DNA of 64,000 bases from Exiguobacterium qingdaonense. GTDB taxonomy: Bacteria > Bacillota > Bacilli > Exiguobacteriales > Exiguobacteriaceae. Under the pieces are notes generated by a model, which saw only the letters and a list, made by a program, of their open reading frames with translations, made no database searches and was not told the DNA's origin. The DNA is taken from positions 1 to 64,000 of the forward strand of contig NZ_JACSKY010000011.1 of assembly GCF_018617855.1 (NCBI RefSeq), written 5' to 3'. Shown in pieces: positions 30,372-39,845 of the stretch (position 1 is the stretch's first letter; each line of letters begins with the position of its first letter). Made by a program: the position numbers and the translations under genes.

Positions 30372-32213
30372 ATGAAACGGACGAACTTCTTTAAATCGAT
30401 CCAGTGGAAGCTCGTCGTCATCTATGCGCTGCTCATTCTCGTTGCGATGCAAGTCATCGGCGTGTACTTTGTACGTTCTCTAGAACGACAATACATCAAC
30501 AACTTCTCGCAGTCACTCGTCGACCGAGCGAACCTACTGAGCTATAACGTCAGTGAAGGGATCGCCGCGAACGAGAGTGACTCGACCACGGACCAGCAGT
30601 TGAACCAGTTACTGGATCAGCTGCTGTCTGAATTTACAGAGAGCACGACGCTAGCTGACGACATTCGGGAAGTCCAAATCATCGACACGAATAGTGTCGT
30701 CCGGGCGACCTCGAATCAAAATAACCAAAGTCTCGTCGGACAACGCACCGCGAGCACGTTCATCCAAAAGTCATTCGCGACAGGCGGGGCGCAAGAGACG
30801 CTCGTCTACGAAGATTCGAATGACCGGATGCGTGTCGTCGCCGTCCCGATTCAATCGGAAGTAGATGGAACGACGACCGGGATGATCTATATCGAGGCAT
30901 CGATGCAGTCCATCTACAATCAGATGGAACAAGTGACTCGCATTTTAGCGACGGGAACATTGATCGCGCTCATCATCACCTCGTTCCTCGGAATCTTGTT
31001 GTCGCGAACGATCACGCGACCGATTGCCGATATGCGGAGGCAGGCTGTCGAGATGCGAAAAGGGAATTTCTCGCGGAAAGTAAAAGTGTACTCAGATGAC
31101 GAAGTCGGTCAACTCGCATATGCATTTAACGAATTGACGGATGAATTGATGGAGGCGAACGCGACGACGGAAGCGGAACGTCGCCGATTGACGAGTGTCC
31201 TTGAGAATATGTCGGACGGTGTGGTCGCAACGGACCGTTCGTTGCGCGTCATTTTGATGAATGATCAGGCGCGCGACATGATCGGAGTCGCTGAAGAAGA
31301 GGCGATGGGGGCAAACTTACAAAGCCTCCTCGCGTTCGAAGACGAAATCATCATCCCTGAAGACGGAACGATGCCGACGAAGCTGATCGACCTCAGTACG
31401 GACGAAGAATTGTTCCTCGTTCGTGCCTATTTCTCACCGATTCAAAAGCATAGTGGACCAATCACAGGTCTCATCGTCGTCTTGCATGACGTCACGGAAC
31501 AAGAGCAGGTCGAGCAGGACCGTCGTGAGTTCGTCGCGAACGTCAGTCACGAGTTGCGGACGCCACTCACGACGATGCGCAGTTATTTGGAAGTCCTCGC
31601 AGAAGGGGCTTATCAGGATGATGAGTTGGCACCGCGGTTCTTAGAGACGACGCAAAACGAGACGGAGCGGATGATTCGCCTCGTCAACGATCTGTTGCAA
31701 CTCTCGAAGATGGACAGTAAGGAATACAAGATGCAGAAAATGAAGTTCGACTTCGTGCAATTCTTTAACGACATCATCGACCGTCATGAGATGACGAAAG
31801 GAGAAGCGATTCAATTCCGTCGCAAACTGATGAAGCGTCGCGTGTATGTGCATGCCGATCAAGATAAGATGACCCAGGTCATCGACAACATCATCACGAA
31901 CGCCATCAAGTTCTCACCAGAAGGCGGGACGATCACGTTCCGTACGATGCTCCGGGCGAAACGCCTCGTCATTGGAATCAAAGACGAGGGAGTCGGGATC
32001 CCGAAATCGAACTTGAAGAAAATTTTTGAGCGTTTCTATCGTGTCGACAAGGCACGGGCGCGCAATATCGGTGGAACCGGACTCGGTCTATCGATTGCGA
32101 AAGAAGTCGTTTCCGCTCACGGTGGAGACATTTGGGCAGAGAGTGAGTTTGGTCGCGGCACGACGATTTACTTCACCATCCCGTTCGATACGATTGTGGA
32201 GGTGAATGATTGA
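30372..32213 (+). CDS. walK: Sensor histidine kinase WalK (YycG)
   Basis: 613 residues. Membrane helices at about 12-34 and 191-210 enclose an extracellular Cache-like domain. HAMP (211-263), PAS (about 270-375), the HisKA domain with H393 (NVSHELRTPL) and a HATPase domain with IGIKDEGVGIP and GGTGLGLSI follow. WalK senses lipid II or wall status and phosphorylates WalR. It lies three bases after walR, and its last base pairs overlap the region immediately before walH. Confidence 0.97.
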   Translation: MKRTNFFKSIQWKLVVIYALLILVAMQVIGVYFVRSLERQYINNFSQSLVDRANLLSYNVSEGIAANESDSTTDQQLNQLLDQLLSEFTESTTLADDIREVQIIDTNSVVRATSNQNNQSLVGQRTASTFIQKSFATGGAQETLVYEDSNDRMRVVAVPIQSEVDGTTTGMIYIEASMQSIYNQMEQVTRILATGTLIALIITSFLGILLSRTITRPIADMRRQAVEMRKGNFSRKVKVYSDDEVGQLAYAFNELTDELMEANATTEAERRRLTSVLENMSDGVVATDRSLRVILMNDQARDMIGVAEEEAMGANLQSLLAFEDEIIIPEDGTMPTKLIDLSTDEELFLVRAYFSPIQKHSGPITGLIVVLHDVTEQEQVEQDRREFVANVSHELRTPLTTMRSYLEVLAEGAYQDDELAPRFLETTQNETERMIRLVNDLLQLSKMDSKEYKMQKMKFDFVQFFNDIIDRHEMTKGEAIQFRRKLMKRRVYVHADQDKMTQVIDNIITNAIKFSPEGGTITFRTMLRAKRLVIGIKDEGVGIPKSNLKKIFERFYRVDKARARNIGGTGLGLSIAKEVVSAHGGDIWAESEFGRGTTIYFTIPFDTIVEVND

Positions 32214-33595
32214 TGAAGCGATTTACGATTGCAAAGCCAGAACTGTGGAAGTCGTTCCTTTTGCTCACGTTAATCGTCACGTCGATCGTTCAAACGATCA
32301 TTCTATGGGATTATCATCCTACCTATCAGGCGGTCCAATCGGAAACACAACTGACGACGGTGGACGAGTCCTTGCAGCGCAGGGCGAATCAGGTCATCAT
32401 TCCTGTTCAAACGGTCGTCCACGACAACAATGCCGTCTTTGCGTCGAAAAATACACCGAAGCAACTGATGCGTGTCATTCGGGACTCGTTTGAGGCAAGT
32501 GAATTCAAGCCGCTCGCCGCGAAAAACGTACCGAACTTCTATACGGATATAAACGAGGGGCTCGAATTGATTTTGCCTGAAGCCTACTATGCAGACACGC
32601 TTAGCTATATGCTACCGGGAACGTATAGTCTATCTGGGAAAATCCCTCAGCGGATCCTCATCTATATGGATAACAGTGCGTTCAACATCCGCGCCATCAT
32701 GAGCGACCAATCGATTTGGGAAGGCAAGTTGACAAAAGTCGGAAACGGTGACGTGAACAGCCTTTTCTTGAAAAATTCGAGTCGAACGATGAAACGTGTC
32801 ACATACACTGATGAACGTGTGAATTATATCCCGGTCGTCGGTCCAGAAATGAATGAGTTGTTCGCGTATGATGTCTCGTCCATTCAATTGGATGCTCGCC
32901 TCGACTGGATGAGAGAAACGTTCTTCCCAGGCGATCCGAACGTTCAAGAGGTCGACCCGGCGAGTTCGGTCGGCGCATTGACGAATGGTGTCAGCGTTGT
33001 CGAATATGACGCGACATTGAATGCGAGTCGTTACCGAAACTTGTCTCGGAACAGTACAGAACGTGACGTGGCACTTGGACTGGATTCAATCGTGGAGTTC
33101 GTGAACTTCCACGGCGGATGGGTCGATGATTCTTCGGAAGGGCAAGGGCTCTCTCTTCGCTTCGATGCCATCACACCAGCAAATAAAGGCTTTGAAACGA
33201 GCGTGTTTCGTTTTCATGTGAGAGGATATCCGGTCTTTAGTCAACGTGAGGCGTTCATCAACAATGATGCCATCGACTTATCCACACTACGTGTCGAGAA
33301 CGATGGGGCACAGGTACGTTCGATCACGCGTCACCATCTAGAAATCGATCGCTTGATCACGGTCGGTACGACACAATTGGCCGATGCGAACGAAGTGCTC
33401 GGCACACTCATCAATTCGGGACGATTTGAGAATGTGACCGAGATTCGAATCGGGTATGAGATTGAATACAACGAGGATACGAGTCGGTTTGTGACGTTCT
33501 CGCCGAACTGGTTCGTGCGCGAGGCGGGACGTTGGGTACCATACAACCAAGCAGAAGGCTGGACAGAAAGGATGATGTATCGTGGATTGGAGTAA
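32213..33595 (+). CDS. walH: WalK regulator WalH (YycH)
   Basis: 460 residues from the ATG at 32213, preceded by GGAGGTG and overlapping the walK stop. One N-terminal membrane helix (SFLLLTLIVTSIVQTIILWD) is followed by a large extracytoplasmic domain. WalH with WalI forms a membrane complex that modulates WalK: inhibitory in Bacillus subtilis, activating in Staphylococcus aureus. Sequence similarity within the family is low, so the identification rests mostly on position and architecture. Confidence 0.9.
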   Translation: MKRFTIAKPELWKSFLLLTLIVTSIVQTIILWDYHPTYQAVQSETQLTTVDESLQRRANQVIIPVQTVVHDNNAVFASKNTPKQLMRVIRDSFEASEFKPLAAKNVPNFYTDINEGLELILPEAYYADTLSYMLPGTYSLSGKIPQRILIYMDNSAFNIRAIMSDQSIWEGKLTKVGNGDVNSLFLKNSSRTMKRVTYTDERVNYIPVVGPEMNELFAYDVSSIQLDARLDWMRETFFPGDPNVQEVDPASSVGALTNGVSVVEYDATLNASRYRNLSRNSTERDVALGLDSIVEFVNFHGGWVDDSSEGQGLSLRFDAITPANKGFETSVFRFHVRGYPVFSQREAFINNDAIDLSTLRVENDGAQVRSITRHHLEIDRLITVGTTQLADANEVLGTLINSGRFENVTEIRIGYEIEYNEDTSRFVTFSPNWFVREAGRWVPYNQAEGWTERMMYRGLE

Positions 33596-34406
33596 AGCGA
33601 AAACGATTTTAATCTTCGCCTTCCTCGCCTTGAACATCTATCTGTTGTTCCAGTTGCTGACCGAAACGTGGGCGACCGAGGTCGTGACGAGTGATAACAC
33701 GTCGATTGCACAAATTTTAGATCAGCGGAATGTCGATCCGGCGAAATTGCCGCGAATGGGTCGGGACATCGGATACTTGACGGGCTCGTCTGAAGAGATG
33801 TCGGCTTCGATGATTACGAAAAATCGTGATGCGCAACTGGCGACGACACTCGACAACATGCAGCTCGAGGTCGAACTGAAACAACCGGTCCCACTTGATG
33901 CGAAGGAATTGCGGACGACCGCTTCGACGTTTGTAGCGGAATATGTTCCATTCGGAGATGAATATGCCTATTGGCGTTACGATGAAAAAACGAGACAGAT
34001 TGCTTTCGTCCAAACGTTCGAGGACAATAAAATCTTTTCGACACCCGAGGTCGAAGGGGACACGGAAGTGTATATCGGTCCCTCCCTCATCTTGATTCAA
34101 CTGAACGAGGCGTTTGAAGTGACGGATTACAAACAGCGCCACTTAAAAAACCTCTCATCGAAAACCCAAGACGATCTCGTTTTGACAGCTAGTGAAGCGA
34201 TTTCCCAACTCGCATCACGGAAATATTTTCAACCGAACCAAGACATGAGGGCCATCAACACAGGATTTTATAGCTTACCACTCGACAGTTCAGGCAATTT
34301 GATCATCATGCCACCACTTTGGTCGATTGCGATTGATGACGATGTCTACTTCGTCAATGCGATTGATGGTACGGTTGAACGTGTCGAGTTTGAAACGGCA
34401 GAATGA
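33582..34406 (+). CDS. walI: WalK regulator WalI (YycI)
   Basis: 274 residues from a GTG start, overlapping walH by 14 bases. The start [26 protein letters not shown] is the typical YycI N-terminal anchor. The rest is an extracytoplasmic domain that pairs with WalH. Called from operon position, length and the anchor. Confidence 0.92.
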   Translation: MDWSKAKTILIFAFLALNIYLLFQLLTETWATEVVTSDNTSIAQILDQRNVDPAKLPRMGRDIGYLTGSSEEMSASMITKNRDAQLATTLDNMQLEVELKQPVPLDAKELRTTASTFVAEYVPFGDEYAYWRYDEKTRQIAFVQTFEDNKIFSTPEVEGDTEVYIGPSLILIQLNEAFEVTDYKQRHLKNLSSKTQDDLVLTASEAISQLASRKYFQPNQDMRAINTGFYSLPLDSSGNLIIMPPLWSIAIDDDVYFVNAIDGTVERVEFETAE

Positions 34407-34419
34407 AAGGAGTGATCGC

Positions 34420-35211
34420 GTGACTTTACAGTATAGTGTGTTAGCGAGCGGGTCGACCGGAAACGCCCTCTATATCGAGACGGAACGGACGAAATTGCTC
34501 GTCGATGCCGGACTGACCGGTAAAGCGATGCAACAGCGCATCGAAGCCATCGGTCGGTCGTTTGATGGGATTGACGCACTGCTCGTCACCCATGAGCACT
34601 CCGACCATATTAAAGGTGTCGGGATATTAGCCCGGAAATATAACTTACCGATTTATGCGAATGCGAAGACATGGGCGGCGATGGAAGCGAACATCGGCAA
34701 GATTGATCCCACCTTGAAGTTTCAAATCGAAGTCGGAGATGTGAAACAGTTCGGTGATATCGAAATCGAGACGTTCAACGTGAGCCATGATGCGGCGGAC
34801 CCGATGTTTTATCAGTTTGCTCATGACGGGAAACGTCTGGCCCATATTACCGATACGGGTTATGTCTCGGATCGGATGAAAGGAATCATCCGTGGAGCGG
34901 ACGACTTCATCTTTGAGTCGAATCACGACGTCTCGATGTTACAGATGGGACGTTATCCTTGGAGCGTCAAGCGACGAATCCTCGGCGACTATGGCCACGT
35001 CTCGAACGAGGATGCGGCCATCGCGATGAGTGAGGTCATCGGCGACCGGACAAAACGGATCTACTTGGCGCACTTGAGCAAAGACAACAACATGAAGGAG
35101 CTCGCACAAATGAGCGTCGCACAAACACTCGGTATGCGCGATGTCGACTTAGGTCGAATTAAATTGTGCGATACGGACCCGACAATCCCGACTTCACTCG
35201 TTTCTTTATAA
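34420..35211 (+). CDS. walJ: Metallo-beta-lactamase-fold protein WalJ (YycJ)
   Basis: 263 residues from the GTG at 34420 (AAAGGAG upstream). The open frame to 34327 lies in the walI gene. MBL signature THEHSDH is visible, with additional metal ligands HISD-like positions further on ([22 protein letters not shown]). YycJ is an MBL-fold exonuclease-like protein linked to replication and wall coordination. Fifth gene of the wal operon. Confidence 0.95.
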   Translation: MTLQYSVLASGSTGNALYIETERTKLLVDAGLTGKAMQQRIEAIGRSFDGIDALLVTHEHSDHIKGVGILARKYNLPIYANAKTWAAMEANIGKIDPTLKFQIEVGDVKQFGDIEIETFNVSHDAADPMFYQFAHDGKRLAHITDTGYVSDRMKGIIRGADDFIFESNHDVSMLQMGRYPWSVKRRILGDYGHVSNEDAAIAMSEVIGDRTKRIYLAHLSKDNNMKELAQMSVAQTLGMRDVDLGRIKLCDTDPTIPTSLVSL

Positions 35212-35262
35212 AGAAACTTGGGAAAAGACAGGTATCACACTGTCTTGAAAGGGGGACGCGTC

Positions 35263-36528
35263 GTGAATGAAGAGAGACACCATGAGTATGAACCTCAAGA
35301 CGTCGAACCTGAAGCGCACGAAGTAGAAGTGAAAGAAGAGAACTCGACGTACCCGTCTCGGAGCGAATGGCGTCCGAAGCAAGAGGAGCACGTACGCCAC
35401 AAGCCGAGACCCAACATAAAACCTTTGTTACTCGGAGGGGTTGGTGGATTCTTAGGAGCGGCTTTATTTTTTGTTACCGTGATGCTCTGGGATTCGCCAA
35501 CCTCTCGTTTTGTGACAAATGAGTTGACTCGAACAGAGCAAGCCGTCACCGTCACCGAATCCGACGTCACAAACGCAGTGCTTGGGGCGAAGACGTCCGT
35601 CGTCAGCATCACCAACATTCAGCGCGCCTTCACCTCTGATTCGCAATGGGAAGCGGGTGCCGGTTCCGGAGTCATCTATAAAGTGGAAGGTGACACCGCG
35701 TACATCGTCACGAATTTCCACGTCATCGAAGAAGCGGACGAGGTCAATATCGCTTTCTCCGACGGTCAAATCGCATCGGCGACGATTTTAGGCGAAGACC
35801 CGCTCAACGATTTGGCGGTCGCCGAAGTCGAACTGCCAGAAAATATCGAGGCGAAACCGATCGTCCTTGGCGACTCCACCGTCCTTCAAGCCGGTGAGAC
35901 GGTCATGGCCATCGGAAATCCGCTCGGTGTCTTCTCAAACTCGGTCACCCGTGGTATCGTCAGTGGTGTCGAGCGGACGGTGCCGGTCGATACGAACAGC
36001 GACGGCTTGATGGATTATAACGCGGAAGTCATCCAGACGGATGCGGCCATCAATCCGGGTAATTCGGGCGGTGCCCTCATCAACGTTCGCGGGGAGCTCG
36101 TCGGAATCAATTCGATGAAAATCGCCGAGGCGAGCGTAGAAGGGGTCGGATTCTCGATTCCGGTCAACGTGGCGCTGCCGGTCATTGACATGTTAGAACG
36201 CGATGGCCAGGTGACGCGGGCACAGCTTGGGGTCACGATCCAGGAAGTCATCGCCGTACCAGGGAACGTCCGGGAAGAGTATGGGATCTCATTCGACCAG
36301 GAAGACGGTGTCTTCGTCGAAGAGGTCACCTCGGGGAGTCCCGCTGAAGAGTCTGGACTTCGCATCGGAGACGTGATCATAAAAATCGGTGACCGCGAGA
36401 TTAAACGATACGTCGATTTACGCGATGCGTTGTATCGCGATGCGACGGTCGGTGATACGATTACGATTGAGTATTTACGTCGCGGGGAAGCAAGAGAAAC
36501 CGAGGCGACCTTAACTGAAGCAACATAA
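35263..36528 (+). CDS. htrA: HtrA-type serine protease (YycK)
   Basis: 421 residues from the GTG at 35263, the only start with a good site (AAAGGGGG). The frame runs to a TTG at 35218, but a small AAGACAG/CTGTCTT hairpin lies in that stretch. An acidic cytoplasmic N-terminus precedes one membrane helix (LLLGGVGGFLGAALFFVTVMLW). The protease triad is His in TNFHVIE, Asp in DPLNDLAV and Ser in NPGNSGGAL. A PDZ domain closes the protein. It degrades misfolded proteins at the outer membrane face and ends the wal operon. Confidence 0.95.
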   Translation: MNEERHHEYEPQDVEPEAHEVEVKEENSTYPSRSEWRPKQEEHVRHKPRPNIKPLLLGGVGGFLGAALFFVTVMLWDSPTSRFVTNELTRTEQAVTVTESDVTNAVLGAKTSVVSITNIQRAFTSDSQWEAGAGSGVIYKVEGDTAYIVTNFHVIEEADEVNIAFSDGQIASATILGEDPLNDLAVAEVELPENIEAKPIVLGDSTVLQAGETVMAIGNPLGVFSNSVTRGIVSGVERTVPVDTNSDGLMDYNAEVIQTDAAINPGNSGGALINVRGELVGINSMKIAEASVEGVGFSIPVNVALPVIDMLERDGQVTRAQLGVTIQEVIAVPGNVREEYGISFDQEDGVFVEEVTSGSPAEESGLRIGDVIIKIGDREIKRYVDLRDALYRDATVGDTITIEYLRRGEARETEATLTEAT

Positions 36529-36551
36529 AGAAGCGGCGACGCTTCTTTTTT
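36529..36551 (+). terminator. Terminator of the wal operon
   Basis: AGAAGCG pairs with CGCTTCT over loop GCGA, followed by TTTTT, starting right after the htrA stop. Confidence 0.88.
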
Positions 36552-36565
36552 AAGGAGGAAAAACT

Positions 36566-36727
36566 GTGGAAAAAAAAGTATGCAAGGAACATGTTGAACT
36601 CGCTTTAGACATCATTGTGGATGAGACGGGGGAGTACCCGTTACTAGAGGAATTATCCACAAGTGGACAAGTGACATGTGAGTTCTGTGATGCCGATGCA
36701 ACATATGTTGTGTCAAGCAAAAACTAA
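36566..36727 (+). CDS. CxxH/CxxC small protein
   Basis: A 53-residue protein starting at a GTG after AAGGAGG. The N-terminal CKEH (residues 6-9) and the later CEFC pair fit the small CxxH/CxxC family that sits before rlmH in many Bacillales. It probably binds one zinc ion; function is unknown. An exact DnaA box (36653-36661) lies inside the coding sequence, as part of the cluster described below. Confidence 0.8.
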   Translation: MEKKVCKEHVELALDIIVDETGEYPLLEELSTSGQVTCEFCDADATYVVSSKN

Positions 36728-36795
36728 TTATCAACATGTGGATTTGTGGATAACTCTGTGGATAACCCTATGGATAACTCCTAAAAAACTGTGGA
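36653..36795. other. DnaA-box cluster upstream of rlmH
   Basis: Exact 9-base DnaA boxes at 36653-36661 (TTATCCACA), 36745-36753 and 36757-36765 (TGTGGATAA), with close variants at 36737 (TGTGGATTT) and 36770 (TATGGATAA). They straddle the end of the CxxH/CxxC gene and the rlmH leader. Outside oriC I found no comparable density in the window. Confidence 0.85.
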
Positions 36796-36810
36796 AAAAG
36801 GAAGAATTGG

Positions 36811-37290
36811 ATGAATATTTCAATTATCACGGTCGGCAAACTGAAAGAAAAATATTTAAAACAAGGAATTGCCGAGTATACAAAGCGGCTTTCCGCCTAC
36901 GCAAAAGTGCAGGAAATCGAGGTGTCAGACGAAAAAGCACCCGAGCATTTGAGTGAGGCAGATATGTTACTAGTAAAACAAAAGGAAGGCGAGCGCATTT
37001 TGGCGAAAATATCCCCAGACACGCACGTCATCGCCTTGGCCATTCAAGGAAAGCAGCGGACGAGTGAAGAGTTCGCCCGTGAACTCGATCAACTCGCAAC
37101 GTACGGAAAAAGTAAAATCGCCTTCGTCATCGGGGGCTCGCTCGGTCTGTCGGACGATGTGATGAAGCGGGCGAACGATACGATCTCGTTCTCGAAGATG
37201 ACGTTCCCCCATCAACTCATGAAGCTGGTGTTGTGTGAGCAGATATATCGGGCGTATCGTATTAATCGGAATGAACCGTACCATAAATGA
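36811..37290 (+). CDS. rlmH: 23S rRNA (pseudouridine1915-N3)-methyltransferase RlmH
   Basis: 159 residues, a SPOUT-fold methyltransferase acting on helix 69 of 23S rRNA in the assembled ribosome. Typical motifs are [31 protein letters not shown] and the C-terminal [26 protein letters not shown]. In Bacillus subtilis it is called yydA. It has a weak ribosome-binding site (AAAGGAAG) and lies directly after a DnaA-box cluster. Confidence 0.97.
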   Translation: MNISIITVGKLKEKYLKQGIAEYTKRLSAYAKVQEIEVSDEKAPEHLSEADMLLVKQKEGERILAKISPDTHVIALAIQGKQRTSEEFARELDQLATYGKSKIAFVIGGSLGLSDDVMKRANDTISFSKMTFPHQLMKLVLCEQIYRAYRINRNEPYHK

Positions 37291-37400
37291 GTGAGATTTC
37301 TGAAGCACGAGCACTAACAAACGCTTTGTTCTCTTCATGAAATGAATAAAGCTGACAACAGCGAGAAAAGTTGCGATTTCAATTCAAATCATCTAAGTTG

Positions 37401-37448
37401 GACCTCAAATTTATGTTGCTACTGGCTATTAATACAAAATTTGAGGTC
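37401..37448. repeat. Perfect 12-base inverted repeat
   Basis: GACCTCAAATTT and AAATTTGAGGTC face each other over a 24-base spacer in the AT-rich interval after rlmH. No T-run follows on either side, so it is not an obvious terminator. It could be an element end or a regulatory stem. Confidence 0.6.
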
Positions 37449-37492
37449 ATGGATGATATACGAATCACAAAAGTTTGGTTGTGCACTGTAGA

Positions 37493-38071
37493 TTAAACTG
37501 AAATACGCTTCGCTACTTTATCTAAAAATCTTTTTCTTTGATGATCTTTCCCACTACTCGTAAATGAACTATTCAACCACTTCACGTTTTTAAGTCCAAT
37601 TCCTTTGAATGTTCTACGAATAAGAGTCCCTTCAATCGGATTCCCGGCCAAAAATTTTAAATACCACGTGGGCACTTCCGAAGTGGAAATGACAGTGGCT
37701 TTTTTAATATGGGTGAGTAATCCTTTCAATCCAGTAGATTCCTCTACATAGGCAAAGTTTTTCAACATAACCTTGTCAAAAAATCCTTTTAAAATAGCGG
37801 GTACGTCAAACCACCAAACAGGGAAAATAAATACCAATTCATCACTATCGCTTAGCATCTTCTGATATTGATTCACTAACGGATCTCGGGATTGACCTTT
37901 CGAATAAAGAGATAAATCCGATTCACTTAAGACAGGATTGAATTGATCCTTATTTAAGTCAATGATTTGATAATCTTTTTTCTTACGTACTAACTGTTCA
38001 ATTGTTGTATCCATGATGGATTTATTGAAACTACCATGCCATGGATGAGCAAGAATAATCGTTGTTTTCAT
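37493..38071 (-). CDS. NAD(P)H-dependent quinone/flavin oxidoreductase (flavodoxin-like fold)
   Basis: 192 residues from the ATG at 38071 with AGGAGG seven bases upstream. The start MKTTIILAHPWHGSFNKSIMD and the segment VFIFPVWWFDVPAILKGFFDKV are typical of the NQO1/MdaB/KefF-like family, which reduces quinones by two electrons using FMN or FAD. It is divergent from a TetR regulator, and the pair probably responds to quinone or electrophile stress. The DNA is clearly more AT-rich than the flanking core genes, suggesting acquisition. Confidence 0.88.
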   Translation of the reverse strand: MKTTIILAHPWHGSFNKSIMDTTIEQLVRKKKDYQIIDLNKDQFNPVLSESDLSLYSKGQSRDPLVNQYQKMLSDSDELVFIFPVWWFDVPAILKGFFDKVMLKNFAYVEESTGLKGLLTHIKKATVISTSEVPTWYLKFLAGNPIEGTLIRRTFKGIGLKNVKWLNSSFTSSGKDHQRKRFLDKVAKRISV

Positions 38072-38115
38072 AGGTGGTCCTCCTAGTGAGATTAGATTCT
38101 GGACAAATTTAAAAT

Positions 38116-38148
38116 TGAACATATGTCATAATTTGAACAATTGCTCAA
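38116..38148. promoter_or_regulatory. Candidate TetR operators in the divergent interval
   Basis: Two related palindromes: TGAACATATGTCA (38116-38128, imperfect) and TTGAACAATTGCTCAA (38133-38148, near perfect). Both share the TGAACA half-site and lie between the oxidoreductase and the TetR gene, where a repressor would block both promoters. Confidence 0.5.
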
Positions 38149-38246
38149 TTTATATATCTGCAATATAATGTTCGTGTGGACAATACGTCAATAAGTATAG
38201 AGGTATTCATACAAAACTCTCATTTTGTACAAATTAAGGAGTACTT

Positions 38247-38789
38247 ATGCTAAAACAAAAACCAATAAATACGAATTCTAAGAGATCAATCAATATTTTA
38301 GTGGATACTATGTTGGAATTAATGCGTCGAACGAACTTTACGAGTATCACCATATCAGAACTTACTAAAACTGCGGGATTGGCGCGAAATACATTTTATG
38401 CTCATTTTGATACGAAAGAGGATGTACTAACCTATCATATGTATCAAATATTTCGGGAGAGAATCCAACTTGCATCAACAGAAGCAAAACAAGAGCAACT
38501 TGATTTCGATACGTTGTATTTTGAGATATGGAGTGACAATCTTGAATTTTTGAATCTTCTAAAAGAAAATGATTTACTTCCGATTTTGAATCGCTTTGAG
38601 GAGCATTTCGATTTACTCTGTACAGATTTTCAAATTTATGAGAATTGTAATGTATCTGAAAAAGCGGAAGCATATGCGAATGCGGTATACGCGGATTCAT
38701 TGGCAAGCATCATGAAAAGGTGGATGAAGACCGGCATGAAAGAAACTCCACAAGAGTTAAGTGAGATTTTTAAAGAGTTTATTCGGTGA
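38247..38789 (+). CDS. TetR/AcrR-family transcriptional regulator
   Basis: 180 residues. The N-terminal helix-turn-helix FTSITISELTKTAGLARNTFYAHFDTKEDVL (about 33-63) is standard TetR. The C-terminal ligand domain is not recognisable. It is divergent from the quinone oxidoreductase and likely represses it and itself. Start has AAGGAG upstream. Base composition is AT-rich like its partner. Confidence 0.9.
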   Translation: MLKQKPINTNSKRSINILVDTMLELMRRTNFTSITISELTKTAGLARNTFYAHFDTKEDVLTYHMYQIFRERIQLASTEAKQEQLDFDTLYFEIWSDNLEFLNLLKENDLLPILNRFEEHFDLLCTDFQIYENCNVSEKAEAYANAVYADSLASIMKRWMKTGMKETPQELSEIFKEFIR

Positions 38790-38873
38790 ACGTTGTTTAA
38801 AGTTTGCTCGGAATCAACGCAGGATTCACATATTCAGTTTCACAAATAACGAATCAAAACATAGGAGCGCTTT

Positions 38874-39428
38874 ATGAACCACACCATCAATCTTCTTACA
38901 AAAAGAATAAATCAAGACTTTCTAAACACCTTCGAACGTTTCCAGGAAACGCATCGCATCTATGCCGTGGATTCGAGCGGCGAACTTTATCAAAAAGACG
39001 AGCAATACATTGATGAATGGGACGATGCGAGGAAACAACAGGTCATTGAGATTCTCAACTACTACATCGATCGTGGCGGAGTGGTTGTGGCAATCCAAAA
39101 AGGCGAGGCGCTACTCGGTTTTGCCGGACTGAACGGACAACCGCTCGGAAAAGAGGGACAGTATCTGAACCTCGGTTTCATTCATGTGAGTCGTCCTAAT
39201 CGCGGACATGGGCTTGGGAAAGTACTGTTTGAACAAGTTTGCCAGGCAGCGGTTGAACGAGGCGCGAAAAAGTTATACATCGGTGCGAATCCGGCTATTG
39301 ATACGTATCATTTTTATAAAGCGATGGGATGCACATTAGCCGAGGAGATTGTGTCAGAAGTGTACGAAGAAGAACCACTCGACTTACAACTCGAATATGT
39401 TTTACCGTCTCCTGAGACCGCATCGTAA
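38874..39428 (+). CDS. GNAT-family N-acetyltransferase
   Basis: 184 residues. The acetyl-CoA-binding motif is FIHVSRPNRGHGLGKVLFEQVCQAAVERGAKKLYI, with a following AIDTYHFYKAMGC typical of GNAT motif B. The substrate cannot be told. It starts behind AGGAGCG. It is separated from TetR by 85 bases, and its composition returns to that of the core. Its terminator overlaps its stop codon. Confidence 0.85.
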   Translation: MNHTINLLTKRINQDFLNTFERFQETHRIYAVDSSGELYQKDEQYIDEWDDARKQQVIEILNYYIDRGGVVVAIQKGEALLGFAGLNGQPLGKEGQYLNLGFIHVSRPNRGHGLGKVLFEQVCQAAVERGAKKLYIGANPAIDTYHFYKAMGCTLAEEIVSEVYEEEPLDLQLEYVLPSPETAS

Positions 39429-39443
39429 CGATGTGGTCTTTTT
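39415..39443 (+). terminator. Terminator of the GNAT gene
   Basis: AGACCGCATCG pairs with CGATGTGGTCT over a three-base loop, then TTTTTC. Confidence 0.88.
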
Positions 39444-39487
39444 CTTGTCAAAAGCGCGCAACTCCAAGCGTTATCCCATAAAGTGAA

Positions 39488-39517
39488 TTGACTGATTTCG
39501 AAAAATTGTGATAGAAT
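39488..39517 (+). promoter_or_regulatory. Promoter of the dlt-like operon
   Basis: TTGACT (39488-39493) and TAGAAT (39512-39517) separated by 18 bases. A Fur box begins seven bases after the -10, so the bound repressor would block initiation. Confidence 0.7.
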
Positions 39518-39523
39518 CACAAG

Positions 39524-39542
39524 GCAAATGATTATCATTATC
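39524..39542. promoter_or_regulatory. Fur box controlling the dlt-like operon
   Basis: GCAAATGATTATCATTATC matches the classical 19-base Fur box GATAATGATTATCATTATC at 17 positions. It overlaps the expected transcription start. Fur with iron would repress the operon, so expression is predicted under iron limitation. Confidence 0.8.
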
Positions 39543-39599
39543 AGTCAATAGGAATAGATGAAATCGAATCGTTGGAGTGAACGTGAAAGGATGAATACA

Positions 39600-39845
39600 A
39601 TGAGCACGCTTGAGACATATAACATGGCATTTAAAAACGGATTGGAATTAGAGGACGATGTGATCCTCGAAGAGATGAAACTCGGGGAATCCACAGAATG
39701 GGATTCTATCGGGCACATGACGCTCATCGCAGAGATTGAGGATGCGTTTGACGTCTATATCGACTCGGATGAGATGACAGAGTTCCATTCGTACAAGTCT
39801 GGTATCGCGTTGTTGCAGCGTCTCGGTGTGGACATCAAATCATGA
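39600..39845 (+). CDS. Acyl/peptidyl carrier protein (DltC-like)
   Basis: 81 residues from the ATG at 39600 (AAAGG nine bases upstream; an in-frame ATG at 39591 is a second possibility). The phosphopantetheine site is the Ser of WDSIGHMTLIAEIEDAFDV. It would carry an acyl or aminoacyl group activated by the next gene's ligase. It overlaps that gene by four bases (ATGA). First gene of the Fur-controlled operon. The specific cargo cannot be told. Confidence 0.88.
   Translation: MSTLETYNMAFKNGLELEDDVILEEMKLGESTEWDSIGHMTLIAEIEDAFDVYIDSDEMTEFHSYKSGIALLQRLGVDIKS

Noticed and set aside
34327-34419. Upstream extension of walJ
   Set aside because: Overlaps walI coding; the GTG at 34420 has the ribosome-binding site and the correct N-terminus.
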